DNA from: Paenarthrobacter sp.
GTDB lineage: Bacteria; Actinomycetota; Actinomycetes; Actinomycetales; Micrococcaceae
DNA: 64,000 nt
Assembly: GCA_031179305.1 (NCBI GenBank)
Contig: JAPSHX010000002.1
Coordinates: forward strand, 62,001 to 126,000
Reading direction: 5' to 3'
Part shown: positions 8,783 through 18,495 of the stretch, one piece after another
Position numbering within the stretch: position 1 is the stretch's first letter
How the letters are laid out: every line of letters starts with the position of its first letter
The notes under the pieces: generated by a model
What the model saw: the letters and a program-made list of their open reading frames with translations, nothing else
The model's database searches: none
What the model was told of the DNA's origin: nothing
Position numbers and translations under genes: made by a program

Positions 8783-9189
8783 AGGGCCGCGCTCCTTTCC
8801 TTGTTTGTCCCGGTTTCCGTTGCAAGCCCGGAGCTGCGTTCAATCATGGAATTCAGCTGCTCTGTTGAGATGCCCAGTTTGCGGGCCTCCAAGGCGAGCG
8901 GCTTGACGTACTGCTCGAAGAACTCTTCGGTGCGGCGTGCCACCAGCTGGGCGCGCGCTCCTGTGGCAACGAACATCCCTATCCCCCTGCGTTTATAGAG
9001 AATTCCTGAATCCACCAGCAGATTGACGCCCTTGGCGGCAGTCGCCGGGTTGATGCGGTGGAAAGCTGCGAAGTCATTGGTGGAAGGTACCTGTGACTCT
9101 TCGGCCATGGTTCCGTCCACGATTCCGTTTTCTATGAGCTCGGCGATCTGCAAGAAGATCGGTTTGCTGTCATCAATCATGAGCACCAC
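8779..9189 (-). CDS. GntR-family transcriptional regulator (YtrA subfamily)
   Basis: 136 aa: an N-terminal winged helix (PIFLQIAELIENGIVDG, then QVPSTNDFAAFHRINPATAAKG) with only about 60 residues after it, the short YtrA layout without a large ligand domain. It is the first gene of the ABC operon and probably autoregulates it by binding the palindrome immediately upstream. Divergent from the DedA gene. Confidence 0.92.
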   Translation of the reverse strand: MVLMIDDSKPIFLQIAELIENGIVDGTMAEESQVPSTNDFAAFHRINPATAAKGVNLLVDSGILYKRRGIGMFVATGARAQLVARRTEEFFEQYVKPLALEARKLGISTEQLNSMIERSSGLATETGTNKERSAAL

Positions 9190-9198
9190 CGCCTATCT

Positions 9199-9222
9199 GG
9201 TTCATTACTCATGTAACTAACC
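9199..9222. promoter_or_regulatory. Palindromic operator candidate for the GntR/YtrA regulator
   Basis: An imperfect 24-bp palindrome centred at 9210/9211: GGTTcaTTAC-tcat-GTAActAACC, with 8 of 10 arm positions symmetric. It ends 10 bp before the regulator's start codon and lies in the 106-bp divergent space with the DedA gene. Symmetric sites directly upstream of ytrA-type regulators are typical of autorepression; binding is inferred. Confidence 0.55.
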
Positions 9223-9295
9223 ATACAACCGACAAACCGAGAGTCAAGAGATAACCCGGAAAAACACGACGACGGCGGTCAAGTAGGCTTGATGG

Positions 9296-10072
9296 GTGAT
9301 CTTTTCTGCGATAAGCGACCTTGCCGTATCCACTTTCGGGGGCGCGGGCCCGGTTTCGCCGCCTATGGCTTCGTTCCTACCGGACTGGCTGAACCCCGAC
9401 GTCTTCCTCCGCGATTCACCTTTGGGACCGTGGGTGGTCCTTCTGGTCTGCGCCATTGTGTTCGCAGAAACGGGCCTCTTGGTGGGGTTCTTCCTGCCCG
9501 GTGACTCGATGCTGTTCACGGCGGGGCTCCTGGTCTCCACGGGCGCCATCGAGTTCAATCTGTGGGCCATGTGCGCCATGATCATCGTGGCTGCCATCAT
9601 CGGGAACCAAACCGGCTATCTCATCGGATCCAAGGCCGGCCCGGCGATCTTTAATAAGCCGGATTCACGGCTGTTCAAGAAGGAAAATGTGGAGAGCGCC
9701 CATGCGTTCTTCGAAAAGCATGGCGGCAAGGCCTTGATCTTGGCGCGGTTCGTTCCCATCATCCGCACCTTCGTGCCGGTGATCGTGGGTGTTGCGCAGA
9801 TGGACAAGCGCAAGTTCTTCCTCTTCAACGTCATCGGTGCACTCCTCTGGGGCGGCGGCGTAACCCTGCTCGGCGCTTGGCTTGGCCAGTTCGAGTGGGT
9901 TGGCAACAACATCGACATCATCTTCATCGTGATCGTCCTGATCTCCGTCATTCCGATCTTCATTGAGATCGGCCGTGGATTCATGGCAAAGCGCAGGGCA
10001 GCGGCCGAAGGCACAGACCCCGTAGAGGAGTTCATTGAGGAGCACGAGGGCGGCAAGCACAGCGAGCACTGA
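9296..10072 (+). CDS. DedA-family membrane protein
   Basis: 258 aa member of the DedA (SNARE-associated/VTT) family, proposed to flip or scramble lipid carriers such as undecaprenyl phosphate, or to act in membrane homeostasis. The diagnostic region is ARFVPIIRTFVPVIVGVAQM (near residues 150-169), followed by NVIGALLWGGG. The Glu-containing amphipathic segment FAETGLLVGFFLPGDSMLF is near residues 56-74. There are about five membrane segments and a hydrophilic, acidic C-terminal tail. Monocistronic and closed by the hairpin at 10111. Confidence 0.93.
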   Translation: MIFSAISDLAVSTFGGAGPVSPPMASFLPDWLNPDVFLRDSPLGPWVVLLVCAIVFAETGLLVGFFLPGDSMLFTAGLLVSTGAIEFNLWAMCAMIIVAAIIGNQTGYLIGSKAGPAIFNKPDSRLFKKENVESAHAFFEKHGGKALILARFVPIIRTFVPVIVGVAQMDKRKFFLFNVIGALLWGGGVTLLGAWLGQFEWVGNNIDIIFIVIVLISVIPIFIEIGRGFMAKRRAAAEGTDPVEEFIEEHEGGKHSEH

Positions 10073-10110
10073 GGCTCCAACAACCTCCCCATAACAAAGG
10101 GCCCGAACAC

Positions 10111-10147
10111 CGCGAAAGGCACCCCGCACAGCGGGGTGCCTTTCGCG
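10111..10147. terminator. Perfect 17-bp hairpin, bidirectional terminator candidate
   Basis: Two fully complementary 17-base arms (10111-10127 and 10131-10147) enclose a 3-base loop. They lie between the convergent DedA and rdgB stops. Neither side is followed by a clean T-run, but each arm carries a short T or A tract (aaagg/ccttt) inside the stem. Confidence 0.75.
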
Positions 10148-10159
10148 TCTACGAGGAAA

Positions 10160-10822
10160 CTAGTTCGAACCGGCCTCGGACAAGGCCTTTACAATCGCGG
10201 GAAGCAAAGCACGGAATGCCTGTCCGCGGTGGCTGATGGCGTTCTTCTCATCGGAGCTAAGCTCCGCACAGCTGCGGTCCATCCCGACGGGTTGCAGCAC
10301 GGGGTCGTAACCGAAGCCACCCTCCCCGCGCGGCTCGCGCAGGAGCGTCCCTTCCAACTGGCCATACTCCACGGTCTCGTGGGCAATGCCGTCGGGACCA
10401 GGGACAGCCAGCGCAGCCGCACAGACGAAAGCAGCTCCGCGGAACGAGTCCGGAACATCAGAGAGCTGTGCCAGCAACAGGTCCAGGTTGGCAACGTCAT
10501 CGCCGTGCGTGCCGGACCAACGTGCCGAGAATATACCCGGGGCCCCGCCCAGGACATCAACGGCTAATCCAGAGTCGTCAGCGATGGCCACCAGGCCAGT
10601 CGCTTCCGCCACGGCCCTGGCCTTGAGGAGGGAGTTCTCAGCAAAGGTGACACCGGTTTCGGCAACATCCGGGGCACCTGCTGCGTCGGCGTCCACCACC
10701 TGGGTGTCGACGTCGAGCCCTGGAACCTGCCCCCGGAGCAATTCGCGGAGTTCCTTCAGCTTGCCCTTATTGTGGGTTGCCAGGACGAGGCGTGGAGCGC
10801 CGGAGGTCGGCGTGCCGCTCAC
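10160..10822 (-). CDS. rdgB: Non-canonical purine NTP pyrophosphatase (RdgB/HAM1)
   Basis: 220 aa house-cleaning enzyme that hydrolyses dITP, XTP and ITP to monophosphates, keeping deaminated purines out of DNA and RNA. Family signatures: [12 protein letters not shown] (residues 14-25) and [20 protein letters not shown] in the middle, then [13 protein letters not shown] and SHRGQAF near the C-terminus. The start overlaps the rph stop by four bases, the widely conserved rph-rdgB order. Confidence 0.96.
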   Translation of the reverse strand: MSGTPTSGAPRLVLATHNKGKLKELRELLRGQVPGLDVDTQVVDADAAGAPDVAETGVTFAENSLLKARAVAEATGLVAIADDSGLAVDVLGGAPGIFSARWSGTHGDDVANLDLLLAQLSDVPDSFRGAAFVCAAALAVPGPDGIAHETVEYGQLEGTLLREPRGEGGFGYDPVLQPVGMDRSCAELSSDEKNAISHRGQAFRALLPAIVKALSEAGSN

Positions 10823-11577
10823 GGAGCTTCCGCCAGCGTCTCGCGCTGGATAGCGGACAGCTGGGTGGTGCCGAGGAGGGCGAGATCAAGCAGCGCGTTG
10901 AGCTCGTCGCGGTCGAACGGGGCACCCTCTGCAGTTCCCTGAACTTCCACGAATTTGCCCGAACCGGTGACCACAACGTTCATGTCGGTCTCCGCCCGGA
11001 CGTCTTCCACGTACGGGAGGTCCAGCATCGGAACACCATCGATGATGCCCACGGAAACTGCCGCGATAGTGTCCACCAAGGGCTCTGCATTGCGGGCGAT
11101 GAGCTTGTTCTCACGGGCAAAGCGGATCGCTTCCGCCAGTGCCACGTAGGCGCCGGTGATCGCGGCCGTGCGGGTGCCGCCGTCGGCCTGGAGGACGTCG
11201 CAGTCCAAAACGATCGTGTTTTCGCCCAGCGCCTTGGTGTCGATGATGGAGCGCAGCGAGCGGCCAATGAGGCGCGAGATCTCGTGGGTGCGGCCACCAA
11301 TCTTGCCCTTGACCGATTCGCGGTCGGACCGGGTGTTGGTGGCGCGGGGAAGCATGGCGTACTCAGCCGTGACCCAACCGCGGCCCTCCCCCTTGAGCCA
11401 CCGGGGCACGCCCTCGGTCAGCGAAGCTGTGCACAGAACCCGGGTGTTCCCGAACTCGATCAGCGCCGAACCCTCTGCCTGCTTGGACCAGCCGCGGGTG
11501 ATGCTGATGGGTCGCAGTTGATCGGGGGTCCGGCCATCGGCGCGGATGACGGGAGTGGCTGTAGCTTCAGAAGTCAT
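10819..11577 (-). CDS. rph: Ribonuclease PH
   Basis: 252 aa phosphorolytic 3'-5' exoribonuclease that trims tRNA 3' ends. Visible blocks: [13 protein letters not shown] near the N-terminus, [17 protein letters not shown], the [14 protein letters not shown] region, and [20 protein letters not shown] with its phosphate-binding segment. Normal length. Operon with rdgB downstream; 83 bp separate it from the MBL hydrolase gene upstream. Confidence 0.97.
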   Translation of the reverse strand: MTSEATATPVIRADGRTPDQLRPISITRGWSKQAEGSALIEFGNTRVLCTASLTEGVPRWLKGEGRGWVTAEYAMLPRATNTRSDRESVKGKIGGRTHEISRLIGRSLRSIIDTKALGENTIVLDCDVLQADGGTRTAAITGAYVALAEAIRFARENKLIARNAEPLVDTIAAVSVGIIDGVPMLDLPYVEDVRAETDMNVVVTGSGKFVEVQGTAEGAPFDRDELNALLDLALLGTTQLSAIQRETLAEAP

Positions 11578-11660
11578 GGTTCAAGCTTAGCCAAGCTGAT
11601 GGACTCACCCCGACGCCCTGCAAAGTTGGATCGAAGCGAACAGCTGGGTCAAGCGGACAA

Positions 11661-12458
11661 CTAGATTGTGTAGTGGACTCCGGCAACGGCAACAGCCACG
11701 TCACCTGTGAAGACCGGCTTGGCCTCTGACAGTACTTTGGTCTGTGAGGTCCACACCGGGATGTGCGTCAGGAGAAGACGCTTTGCACCTGCATTCATGG
11801 CAGCCTCCCCTGCACGCTTGCCGGTCAGGTGGACGTCCTTGATGCCGTCATCGCGGCCTTCCTCAAACGCCGCCTCACACAGGAACAAATCTGAATCCCT
11901 CGCGGCGTCTTCGAGCCCCTGGCAAGAGTCGGTGTCCCCCGAATACGTCAGTATCTTGGTAACGGACACGCCGTCCTTGCCCGGTTCCGTGGCAGTGACC
12001 CGCAAGGCATAAGCCTCTTCAACGGGGTGATTAACAGCGAAAGGGGTCACTGTGAACGGACCCACTGTGACCGGCTTGAGCTCGGTCCAGTTGGTAAAGT
12101 CGAATTCTTCGTGCATGCCGGGATCCAGGTCCAGCCCATAGGCCGTGGCCATTCTGTCCGCTGTAGCTGCAGGACCCCAAACCGGCAGGCGATCCCGACC
12201 CCATCCGCCTGGCTTCCACCGGACCGCGACATGCAGGCCACACAGGTCCATGCAGTGGTCAGGGTGCAAGTGAGTGAGGAAGATCGCGTCGATGTCTTCC
12301 AAGTCCGTATAGCGCTGGATGGCGCCCAGGGCACCGCTGCCCAGGTCCATCACGATCTTCCACTCGCGCTCACCGTCGTGCGCGGTCACCAGGTAGCATG
12401 ACGCCGGCGAACCCGGACCGGGGAACGAGCCTGTGCAGCCCACGATAGTCAGCTTCAC
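11661..12458 (-). CDS. Metallo-beta-lactamase-fold hydrolase (RNase Z-like)
   Basis: 265 aa. The metal-binding motif [13 protein letters not shown] is near residues 58-70, and further His/Asp ligands follow in YSGDTDSC and LLLTHIPVW. The family includes RNase Z-like and phosphodiesterase-like enzymes; the exact substrate is unknown. Actinobacteria commonly have this gene between murI and rph, as here. The start overlaps the murI stop by four bases. Confidence 0.9.
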   Translation of the reverse strand: MKLTIVGCTGSFPGPGSPASCYLVTAHDGEREWKIVMDLGSGALGAIQRYTDLEDIDAIFLTHLHPDHCMDLCGLHVAVRWKPGGWGRDRLPVWGPAATADRMATAYGLDLDPGMHEEFDFTNWTELKPVTVGPFTVTPFAVNHPVEEAYALRVTATEPGKDGVSVTKILTYSGDTDSCQGLEDAARDSDLFLCEAAFEEGRDDGIKDVHLTGKRAGEAAMNAGAKRLLLTHIPVWTSQTKVLSEAKPVFTGDVAVAVAGVHYTI

Positions 12459-13522
12459 AGGCCACGTCCCATGGTTCCGGTGCCGCCTGCGACAGTGTCC
12501 TCAGGCTGGACGAAGTACGAGCGGCGGGATAGCCCCGCTCCCGATCGTGCCGCTTCCAGCATCTCGGGTGTAATGCGGGCAAGGCTGCCTGTGGGGTACT
12601 GGGCCGCAACGTGGTCCACGTGCTTCACGGAGAGGACCTCCGGACCCAGGAAGCGGCGAGCCAGGGTCTCGAACTGGGTGGCATCACCGGTGGCGACGAA
12701 TTCGTGGGTCGGCGCCTGTGCGTCCGTGCGCTGGATGCCGTGGTTGGCCAAGGCGCGGTAGACGTCCTTGGCAGTCTCTTCAGCGCTGGAGACAAGCGTG
12801 ACGTCCTCTCCCATGACGAATGAGATGACGCCTGTAAGCAGTGGGTAGTGGGTGCAGCCCAAGACCACGGTGTCCACTCCGGCGCCTTTGAGGGGCTCCA
12901 GATATTCATTGGCGGCATCCAGGAGATCCGGACCCGTAGTGATTCCGGCTTCCACGAAGTTCACGAACTCCGGGCAGGCGACGGATGTAATGGTCAGGTC
13001 CGGAGCGGCAGCAAACGTGTCCTCATAAGCTCTCGATCCCACCGTGGCGGAGGTCCCAATGACACCGATCTTGCCGGAACGGGTAGCAGAGACCGCCCGC
13101 CGGACTGCCGGTTGGATAACCTCGATGACCGGTATGCCGTACCGGGCCGTATAGCGTTCCCTGGCATCACGGAGCACAGCGGCGGAGGCCGAGTTGCAGG
13201 CGATAGTCAGCAACTTCACCCCCGAATCCACCAGTTCGTCCATGACGCCCAGCGCATTCGCCCGGACCTCGGCGATGGGCAGTGGCCCATACGGGCCATG
13301 TGCGGTGTCGCCCACGTAGAGGATTGATTCGTTGGGAAGTTGGTCGATGATGGAACGGGCCACCGTCAATCCACCCACACCTGAATCAAAAATTCCGATT
13401 GGACGTGTCCCTATGAGTTCCCCGTTGCCGATGGGGGCGTCACTGCCCAACGCGCCGCTTGGTGAACCCGATGATGAAGTCATAATTATTCGAGAATAAG
13501 GCTTCCCGTGGTGTGCGGCCAT
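12455..13522 (-). CDS. murI: Glutamate racemase
   Basis: Converts L- to D-glutamate for peptidoglycan. Motifs: [17 protein letters not shown], the first catalytic Cys in [12 protein letters not shown] and the second in [12 protein letters not shown]. The core ends near residue 310 of about 355, and the last 70-80 residues are an extra low-complexity tail. Starts are possible at 13570, 13522 (preceded by GGAGAG) and 13483; I prefer 13522 on the ribosome-binding site, although family homology begins only at about 13430. First gene of the murI - MBL hydrolase - rph - rdgB group. Confidence 0.93.
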   Translation of the reverse strand: MAAHHGKPYSRIIMTSSSGSPSGALGSDAPIGNGELIGTRPIGIFDSGVGGLTVARSIIDQLPNESILYVGDTAHGPYGPLPIAEVRANALGVMDELVDSGVKLLTIACNSASAAVLRDARERYTARYGIPVIEVIQPAVRRAVSATRSGKIGVIGTSATVGSRAYEDTFAAAPDLTITSVACPEFVNFVEAGITTGPDLLDAANEYLEPLKGAGVDTVVLGCTHYPLLTGVISFVMGEDVTLVSSAEETAKDVYRALANHGIQRTDAQAPTHEFVATGDATQFETLARRFLGPEVLSVKHVDHVAAQYPTGSLARITPEMLEAARSGAGLSRRSYFVQPEDTVAGGTGTMGRGL

Positions 13523-13606
13523 TACCTGTGCTCTCCGCCTCGTGTCTGATTTGTCACAGGGCAGTCGCATTTGTTTCAGCGCAGAAGCAGCAGCCCGCCA
13601 TCCGGA

Positions 13607-14173
13607 TCAGGATTTCGCCTGCCTTGCGGCCATCATCGCCTGCACCAAAGACTCTTGGAGCCACGTAGTGAAGTTGTAGACGAGGGCCAGATAGCTCTCC
13701 ACGTCCTCCGCCTGGCTCCAATCCTGCATGCTGTGAATATGCTCGGCGTCCGCTTCATCCCTGATGTCCAGGCGTTCGGCCAGCACAAGCCGGACGTCAT
13801 TCAGCGCCATAGACCAGCGGGTGGCATCCTCCGGTGTCAGGACGAGCTCGTTCTTGTCCAGGCCTAAAGCAGCGGCCCTCAAGGCGCCAATTTTGTTTTC
13901 CCGCACAGAGCGTTCGGTGAGCTGGCGGAACTCCAGCGAGCCGCCGTCGTCATCCTTCATGACGTTCGGCAGGAGGCGCAGCAGGGCGCGATCGCTGGGC
14001 TGCTTTACGTCCATGTCCAAGCCGATCAGCGCTGCGAGCGGGTCTTCGTTTTCCCGGACATCCGATTCCAGCATGGAAATGACGTCGTCCAGCAATCCGC
14101 GCAGGAGGTCGCGCTCCGCCGGCTCCAGGTATCCACTGATGCCCTTGAGGCCGTATTTGAATGCCTTAGCCAC
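13607..14173 (-). CDS. DUF2017 domain-containing protein
   Basis: About 188 aa, acidic and mainly helical, function unknown. It matches the actinobacterial DUF2017 family, which typically sits directly downstream of clpS, as here. The frame extends to 14299 but would then overlap clpS; the GTG at 14173 gives the family-like N-terminus VAKAFKYGLKGISGYLEPAE, has AAAGGG upstream and overlaps the clpS stop by 8 bp. The conserved pairing hints at a role with the ClpS/ClpC degradation machinery, but nothing in the sequence shows it. Confidence 0.86.
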   Translation of the reverse strand: MAKAFKYGLKGISGYLEPAERDLLRGLLDDVISMLESDVRENEDPLAALIGLDMDVKQPSDRALLRLLPNVMKDDDGGSLEFRQLTERSVRENKIGALRAAALGLDKNELVLTPEDATRWSMALNDVRLVLAERLDIRDEADAEHIHSMQDWSQAEDVESYLALVYNFTTWLQESLVQAMMAARQAKS

Positions 14174-14528
14174 GCTGGCGGCCGCCCTTTCCGGGTGTTT
14201 CGTTGCCGCTAGCGGCTTTTTCCACAGTGGCCCAGAGACCAAAACCGTGCATGGCCACCGCGTGCTGTTCCACTTGTTCCTTACTGCCGTGGGCCACAAT
14301 GGACCGGCCCTTCTTATGGACCTCCATCATCAGCTTGTGCGCTTTGGACTCGGAATAGCCGAAGTAACTCTGGAACACATAGCTCACGTAGCTCATCAGA
14401 TTCACGGGATCATTCCAGATCACAAGGTTCCACGGGATATCAGGGGCTGTCAGGACATCGGTGGACGACTGCTCTGCAGCTTTCGTCCGCTCATCGATGT
14501 CCGTGCCATACGCAACGCTAGGGCTCAT
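14166..14528 (-). CDS. clpS: ATP-dependent Clp protease adaptor ClpS
   Basis: 120 aa adaptor that delivers N-degron substrates to the Clp ATPase. The core starts at WNLVIWNDPVNLMSYVSYVF (Asn-Asp of the N-end residue pocket), continues through the GYSESKAHKLMMEVHKKGRS helix and ends with a short, Gly/Arg-rich tail. It is divergent from pncB (37 bp between starts) and overlaps DUF2017 downstream. Confidence 0.96.
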   Translation of the reverse strand: MSPSVAYGTDIDERTKAAEQSSTDVLTAPDIPWNLVIWNDPVNLMSYVSYVFQSYFGYSESKAHKLMMEVHKKGRSIVAHGSKEQVEQHAVAMHGFGLWATVEKAASGNETPGKGGRQRG

Positions 14529-14565
14529 CTGTCCATTCTATGGCGGCTCGCACTAGAGTGAATCC

Positions 14566-15894
14566 GTGAGTAGAGCCTCGTCGTGGGACCACCCCGCAAC
14601 TTCCTTGTACACAGACCACTACGAACTGACCATGCTTCAGGCAGCCTTACACTCGGGTGCCGCGCACCGCCGCTCAGTGTTCGAAGCATTCGCGCGTCGG
14701 CTGCCGGACGGCCGCCGCTATGGCGTGGTGGGCGGCACGGGACGCCTGTTGGAAGGCATAGCTGACTTCCGTTTCGGTGACGACGAACTTGCCTTCCTGG
14801 AGCAGAACAAAGTAGTCAACCAGGAAACGCTGGACTACCTTGCCGACTACAAATTCAGCGGCGACATCTGGGGCTACGCAGAAGGTGACGCCTACTTCCC
14901 CAACTCCCCCATCCTCATCGTCGAATCGACGTTCGCCGAGGCTTGCATCCTGGAGACCTTCATCCTCTCGGTCCTCAACCACGACAGCGCCATTGCTTCC
15001 GCGGCTTCGAGGATGACCTCGGCGGCCGGCACACGCCCCTGCATCGAGATGGGGTCCCGGCGCACCCAGGAGGAATCAGCGACGGCGGCAGCCCGCGCCG
15101 CAGTGATTGCCGGCTTCGCCAGCACCTCCAACCTGGAAGCCGGCCGGCGCTATGGCATCAAAACGGTCGGCACAGCAGCGCACTCCTTCACGCTCCTTCA
15201 TGACACCGAGCGGGAGGCCTTCGAGGCCCAGATCGCGGCGTTCGGTCCAGGCACTTCCCTGCTCGTCGATACCTACGACGTCGAGACAGCGGTGCGTACC
15301 GCTGTCGAGCTGGCCGGTGACAAACTCGGCGCAGTCCGGCTGGACTCGGGCGATCTCATCGCCCAGGCACAGTGGGTACGCCAAATGCTGGATGACCTCG
15401 GGAACGTCAACACCCGCATCGTGGTCACCTCGGACCTCGACGAATTCGCCATCGCGGCCCTCCAGTCAGCCCCGGTGGACTCCTACGGCGTTGGGACCTC
15501 CCTGGTCACCGGTTCCGGGGCACCGACGGCCAGCATGGTCTACAAGCTGGTCAGCCGCACCAACGACGGCGGCGAATTCATTTCGGTTGCCAAGGCCGCC
15601 AAGAACAAGGCAAGTGTCGGTGGACGCAAATACGCGCTCCGCAAGCTCAACGAACGTGGCCGGGCCACCCAGGAAATCGTGGGAATAGGCCACCGCCCCG
15701 AAGACGACGGCAACGACCGCGTCCTGCTTCACCAGTTCGTCAAGAACGGCGAGGTGCTGCCCGGATGGACCGGACCAGAAGGTGTCATCCGTGCCAGGGA
15801 ACGCCACGCGGCAACCATGGCCGAGCTGCCCGCCGTCGTGAATCGCCTGCAGCGCGGCGAAGCTGCCATCCCCACCATCTACGAGGAGAACTGA
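14566..15894 (+). CDS. pncB: Nicotinate phosphoribosyltransferase
   Basis: 442 aa; makes nicotinate mononucleotide from nicotinate and PRPP in NAD salvage. Signatures: LYTDHYELTMLQAALHSG near the N-terminus, EMGSRRTQEESA (substrate pocket), GTAAHSFTLLHD (the His region phosphorylated in the family) and VRLDSGDL. The start is the GTG at 14566. The stop overlaps the pncA start by one base (TGATG), so the two NAD-salvage enzymes are translationally coupled. Confidence 0.96.
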   Translation: MSRASSWDHPATSLYTDHYELTMLQAALHSGAAHRRSVFEAFARRLPDGRRYGVVGGTGRLLEGIADFRFGDDELAFLEQNKVVNQETLDYLADYKFSGDIWGYAEGDAYFPNSPILIVESTFAEACILETFILSVLNHDSAIASAASRMTSAAGTRPCIEMGSRRTQEESATAAARAAVIAGFASTSNLEAGRRYGIKTVGTAAHSFTLLHDTEREAFEAQIAAFGPGTSLLVDTYDVETAVRTAVELAGDKLGAVRLDSGDLIAQAQWVRQMLDDLGNVNTRIVVTSDLDEFAIAALQSAPVDSYGVGTSLVTGSGAPTASMVYKLVSRTNDGGEFISVAKAAKNKASVGGRKYALRKLNERGRATQEIVGIGHRPEDDGNDRVLLHQFVKNGEVLPGWTGPEGVIRARERHAATMAELPAVVNRLQRGEAAIPTIYEEN

Positions 15895-16520
15895 TGTCCA
15901 GGGCCCTGATCATCGTCGATGTACAAAATGACTTCTGCGAGGGTGGAACGCTCGCCGTCGAAGGTGGCGCAGCCGTAGCAGGTGCCATCACCGAGTACGT
16001 GGACGCCAACCAGCAACACTTTGACCACATCGTGGCCACCCAGGACTGGCATATCGAGCCCGGCGACCACTTTTCAGACGACCCGGACATGGTTGACTCC
16101 TGGCCTCCGCACTGCAGGGCCAGGAGCAAAGGTGCCGAACTCCACGAAGACCTTGACCCCGAATACATCCAGGCGTACTTCCGAAAAGGACAGTACACCG
16201 CGGCTTACTCAGGCTTCGAAGGCGTCCTGGCTCCTGAAGACGATGTCCCCACCGGCGACCTGAAGGCAGGCACCCCCGTAGCTGAGGTCCTCGATGAAGA
16301 TGCGATAGGCCTCGACGACTGGCTGCAGAGCCACGACGTCGAGGAAGTGGTGGTGGTGGGACTGGCAACGGACTACTGCGTCAAGGCCACAGCACTGGAT
16401 GCCGTCCAAGCCGGGTACGCCACCACGGTCATCGCTGAGCTCACAGCCGGAATCGCCGAGGATCTTTCCGGCGCCTACGACGAAATGGAAGCCGCCGGCG
16501 TCGAAGTCGAACGGGACTAA
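15894..16520 (+). CDS. pncA: Nicotinamidase (isochorismatase-like cysteine hydrolase)
   Basis: 208 aa; deamidates nicotinamide to nicotinate, feeding PncB encoded directly upstream. The catalytic triad is visible: Asp in IIVDVQNDFCEGG (residue about 10), Lys in AYFRKGQYTAAYSGFEG and Cys in GLATDYCVKATA. The metal-binding DWH lies in ATQDWHIEPGDHF. The frame is open further 5', but the ATG at 15894, preceded by GAGGAG, is the family start. Closed by the terminator at 16544. Confidence 0.95.
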   Translation: MSRALIIVDVQNDFCEGGTLAVEGGAAVAGAITEYVDANQQHFDHIVATQDWHIEPGDHFSDDPDMVDSWPPHCRARSKGAELHEDLDPEYIQAYFRKGQYTAAYSGFEGVLAPEDDVPTGDLKAGTPVAEVLDEDAIGLDDWLQSHDVEEVVVVGLATDYCVKATALDAVQAGYATTVIAELTAGIAEDLSGAYDEMEAAGVEVERD

Positions 16521-16543
16521 GACTGCACTTTTCAGGCATTAAG

Positions 16544-16583
16544 CAAGGGAGGGCGCCGCAACCGCGGCGCCCTCCCTTGTTTT
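16544..16583. terminator. Rho-independent terminator after pncA
   Basis: A 16-bp perfect stem (16544-16559 with 16564-16579) with a 4-base loop is followed by TTTT on the plus strand. It lies between the convergent pncA and helicase genes. Read the other way, GCTTAATG follows, so it is a better terminator for pncA than for the helicase. Confidence 0.88.
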
Positions 16584-16607
16584 GGTTATTGCTGACTTTG
16601 GAGCCGG

Positions 16608-18383
16608 CTACTTCCTGCCGATGAACCAGTCCTGGAGCTTGCGCAGGCGGGCCTGCAACTGCTCCTCGTTCGCCTGGGCCACAGCGGGACCCCCACACAC
16701 TTCACGCAGTTTGGTATGAACCACTCCATGGGGAGTGCCAGTGCGGGCGGACCAGGCGGCCACGTTCTTAGCCAGCTCATTGCGCAAGTCCATCAGCATG
16801 CGGTGGTCAGGAACCGCAGGCGCGGCGGCAGCTGCCGAGGGCGCCTGGCGCTTCTTGCGCGATTGCTGTTCGTGCTGGCGCTGACGCAACAGCGTGCCTA
16901 CCTGCTCGGCGTCGAGAAGCCCCGGAATTCCCAAGAAGTCCAGCTCTTCATCCGAACCGATATCACCACCCGTGCCGAATTCGCCGCCATCGAAGAGGAC
17001 ACGGTCAAAGGAGGCCTGGGAGTCCAAGGCTTCGAACTTGCCCTTGGTGAGCTCGTCGGAAGCTTTGTCCTCGCGGTTGGCCTCCGCCATGAGGTTTTCT
17101 TCCGGATTAAAGAGGCCGTCGTCGTCCTTTTCAGGGCGGTCCAATGCGTGATCGCGTTCGGCCTCCATGGTGTTGGCCAACACCATCAGCGGAGGGACGG
17201 ACGGAAGGAATACCGACGCCGTCTCTCCCCTCTTGCGGGCTCGCACAAAGCGGCCCACGGCTTGGGCGAAGAACAGGGGCGTAGAGGTTGACGTGGCATA
17301 GACGCCCACTGACAGACGGGGAACGTCCACGCCCTCGGACACCATGCGGACAGCCACCATCCATCGCTGGTCGCCCGCGGAAAAATCCTCGATCTTGCTG
17401 GAAGCCTTGGAATCATCGGAGAGAATGACCGTGGGCGACTGGCCGGTAATTTTCTTCAGCTGACCGGCGTAGGCGCGTGCGTCATCATGGTCCGTGGCAA
17501 TCACCAGCCCGCCGGCGTCGGGCACGGTCCGGCGAACTTCGCCGAGCCGCTTGTCTGCGGCCGCAAGGACGGCGGGGATCCACTCGCCCGTAGGGTTCAA
17601 GGCAGTCCGCCACGCCTGCGAGGTGATGTCCTTGGTTACGGCCGCCTCCCCGAGGGACGCCGCCATCTCGTCGCCTGCACTCGTCCGCCATCGCATCTGG
17701 CCTGAATAGGCCATGAACAGGACGGGACGCACCACGTGGTCCCGCAGTGCGTTGCCGTAGCCGTAGGTGTAATCAGCCTTGGAACGGCGGATACCGTCCC
17801 GGTCCTCGGCGTATTCGACGAAGGGAATTGGCGAGGTGTCCGAACGAAAGGGCGTACCCGTCAAAGACAAGCGCCGAGCAGCAGGATCAAAAGCCTCACG
17901 CAGGCCGTCTCCCCAGGAAAGCGCCTCACCGCCGTGGTGGATTTCATCCAGGATCACCAGGGTCCGGGCCGCTTCGGTCTTCGCACGATGCAGCATGGGC
18001 TTGCTCGCTACCTGCGCGTATGTAACGGCAACACCCACGAATCCCCGGCCGTGTTGGCCATCGGAGTTCTTAAAGTTGGGATCAATGGCGACCCCCACTT
18101 TTGCTGCGGCGTCTGCCCACTGCCGCTTCAGGTGATCAGTTGGCGCAACGATGGTGATGCGGTTGACCACACCGCTGTCCAGCAGGGTGGTGGCGATGCG
18201 CAGCGCAAAAGTGGTCTTACCAGCGCCCGGCGTTGCCACAGCGAGGAAGTCCTTCGGATTGCGGGTCATATAGAGGTCAAGTGCCTCCTGCTGCCACGCA
18301 CGGAGCTTGGGCGCTGTACCCCACGCGGCACGCTCCGGGTACGCCGGTGGCAGGGACGGTCCACCAAAAAGTGTTTCTGTCAT
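16608..18383 (-). CDS. Superfamily 2 DEAD/DEAH-type helicase
   Basis: 591 aa. Motif I ATPGAGKTTFALRIA (near residue 49) lies in a Q-motif context (LRAWQQEALD). Motif II is the unusual VILDEIHHGG (DEIH), motif III LSLTGTPFRSD, and the C-terminal RecA domain has the motif VI-like QAVGRFVRARKRGE. The last 150 residues are acidic and then Arg/Lys-rich without a named domain. No nuclease domain is seen, so it resembles restriction-type (RAD25/UvrB-like) helicases without their partner. It is probably a DNA repair or RNA-handling enzyme; the role is unproven. Confidence 0.9.
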   Translation of the reverse strand: MTETLFGGPSLPPAYPERAAWGTAPKLRAWQQEALDLYMTRNPKDFLAVATPGAGKTTFALRIATTLLDSGVVNRITIVAPTDHLKRQWADAAAKVGVAIDPNFKNSDGQHGRGFVGVAVTYAQVASKPMLHRAKTEAARTLVILDEIHHGGEALSWGDGLREAFDPAARRLSLTGTPFRSDTSPIPFVEYAEDRDGIRRSKADYTYGYGNALRDHVVRPVLFMAYSGQMRWRTSAGDEMAASLGEAAVTKDITSQAWRTALNPTGEWIPAVLAAADKRLGEVRRTVPDAGGLVIATDHDDARAYAGQLKKITGQSPTVILSDDSKASSKIEDFSAGDQRWMVAVRMVSEGVDVPRLSVGVYATSTSTPLFFAQAVGRFVRARKRGETASVFLPSVPPLMVLANTMEAERDHALDRPEKDDDGLFNPEENLMAEANREDKASDELTKGKFEALDSQASFDRVLFDGGEFGTGGDIGSDEELDFLGIPGLLDAEQVGTLLRQRQHEQQSRKKRQAPSAAAAAPAVPDHRMLMDLRNELAKNVAAWSARTGTPHGVVHTKLREVCGGPAVAQANEEQLQARLRKLQDWFIGRK

Positions 18384-18495
18384 GCTGACTCCCCCGGCCT
18401 GATGGCAGCGACGACGATCTCCGACCTTCCGGGCACGCCAAAGCGGACCGCACGACGGTGATGATCAGAAAGGGCCGGAGTTCTCTTCCCACCCA

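Noticed and set aside
14529..14565. Riboswitch for NAD/nicotinate before pncB
   Set aside because: Only 37 bp between the divergent starts, too short for any known NAD-sensing riboswitch.
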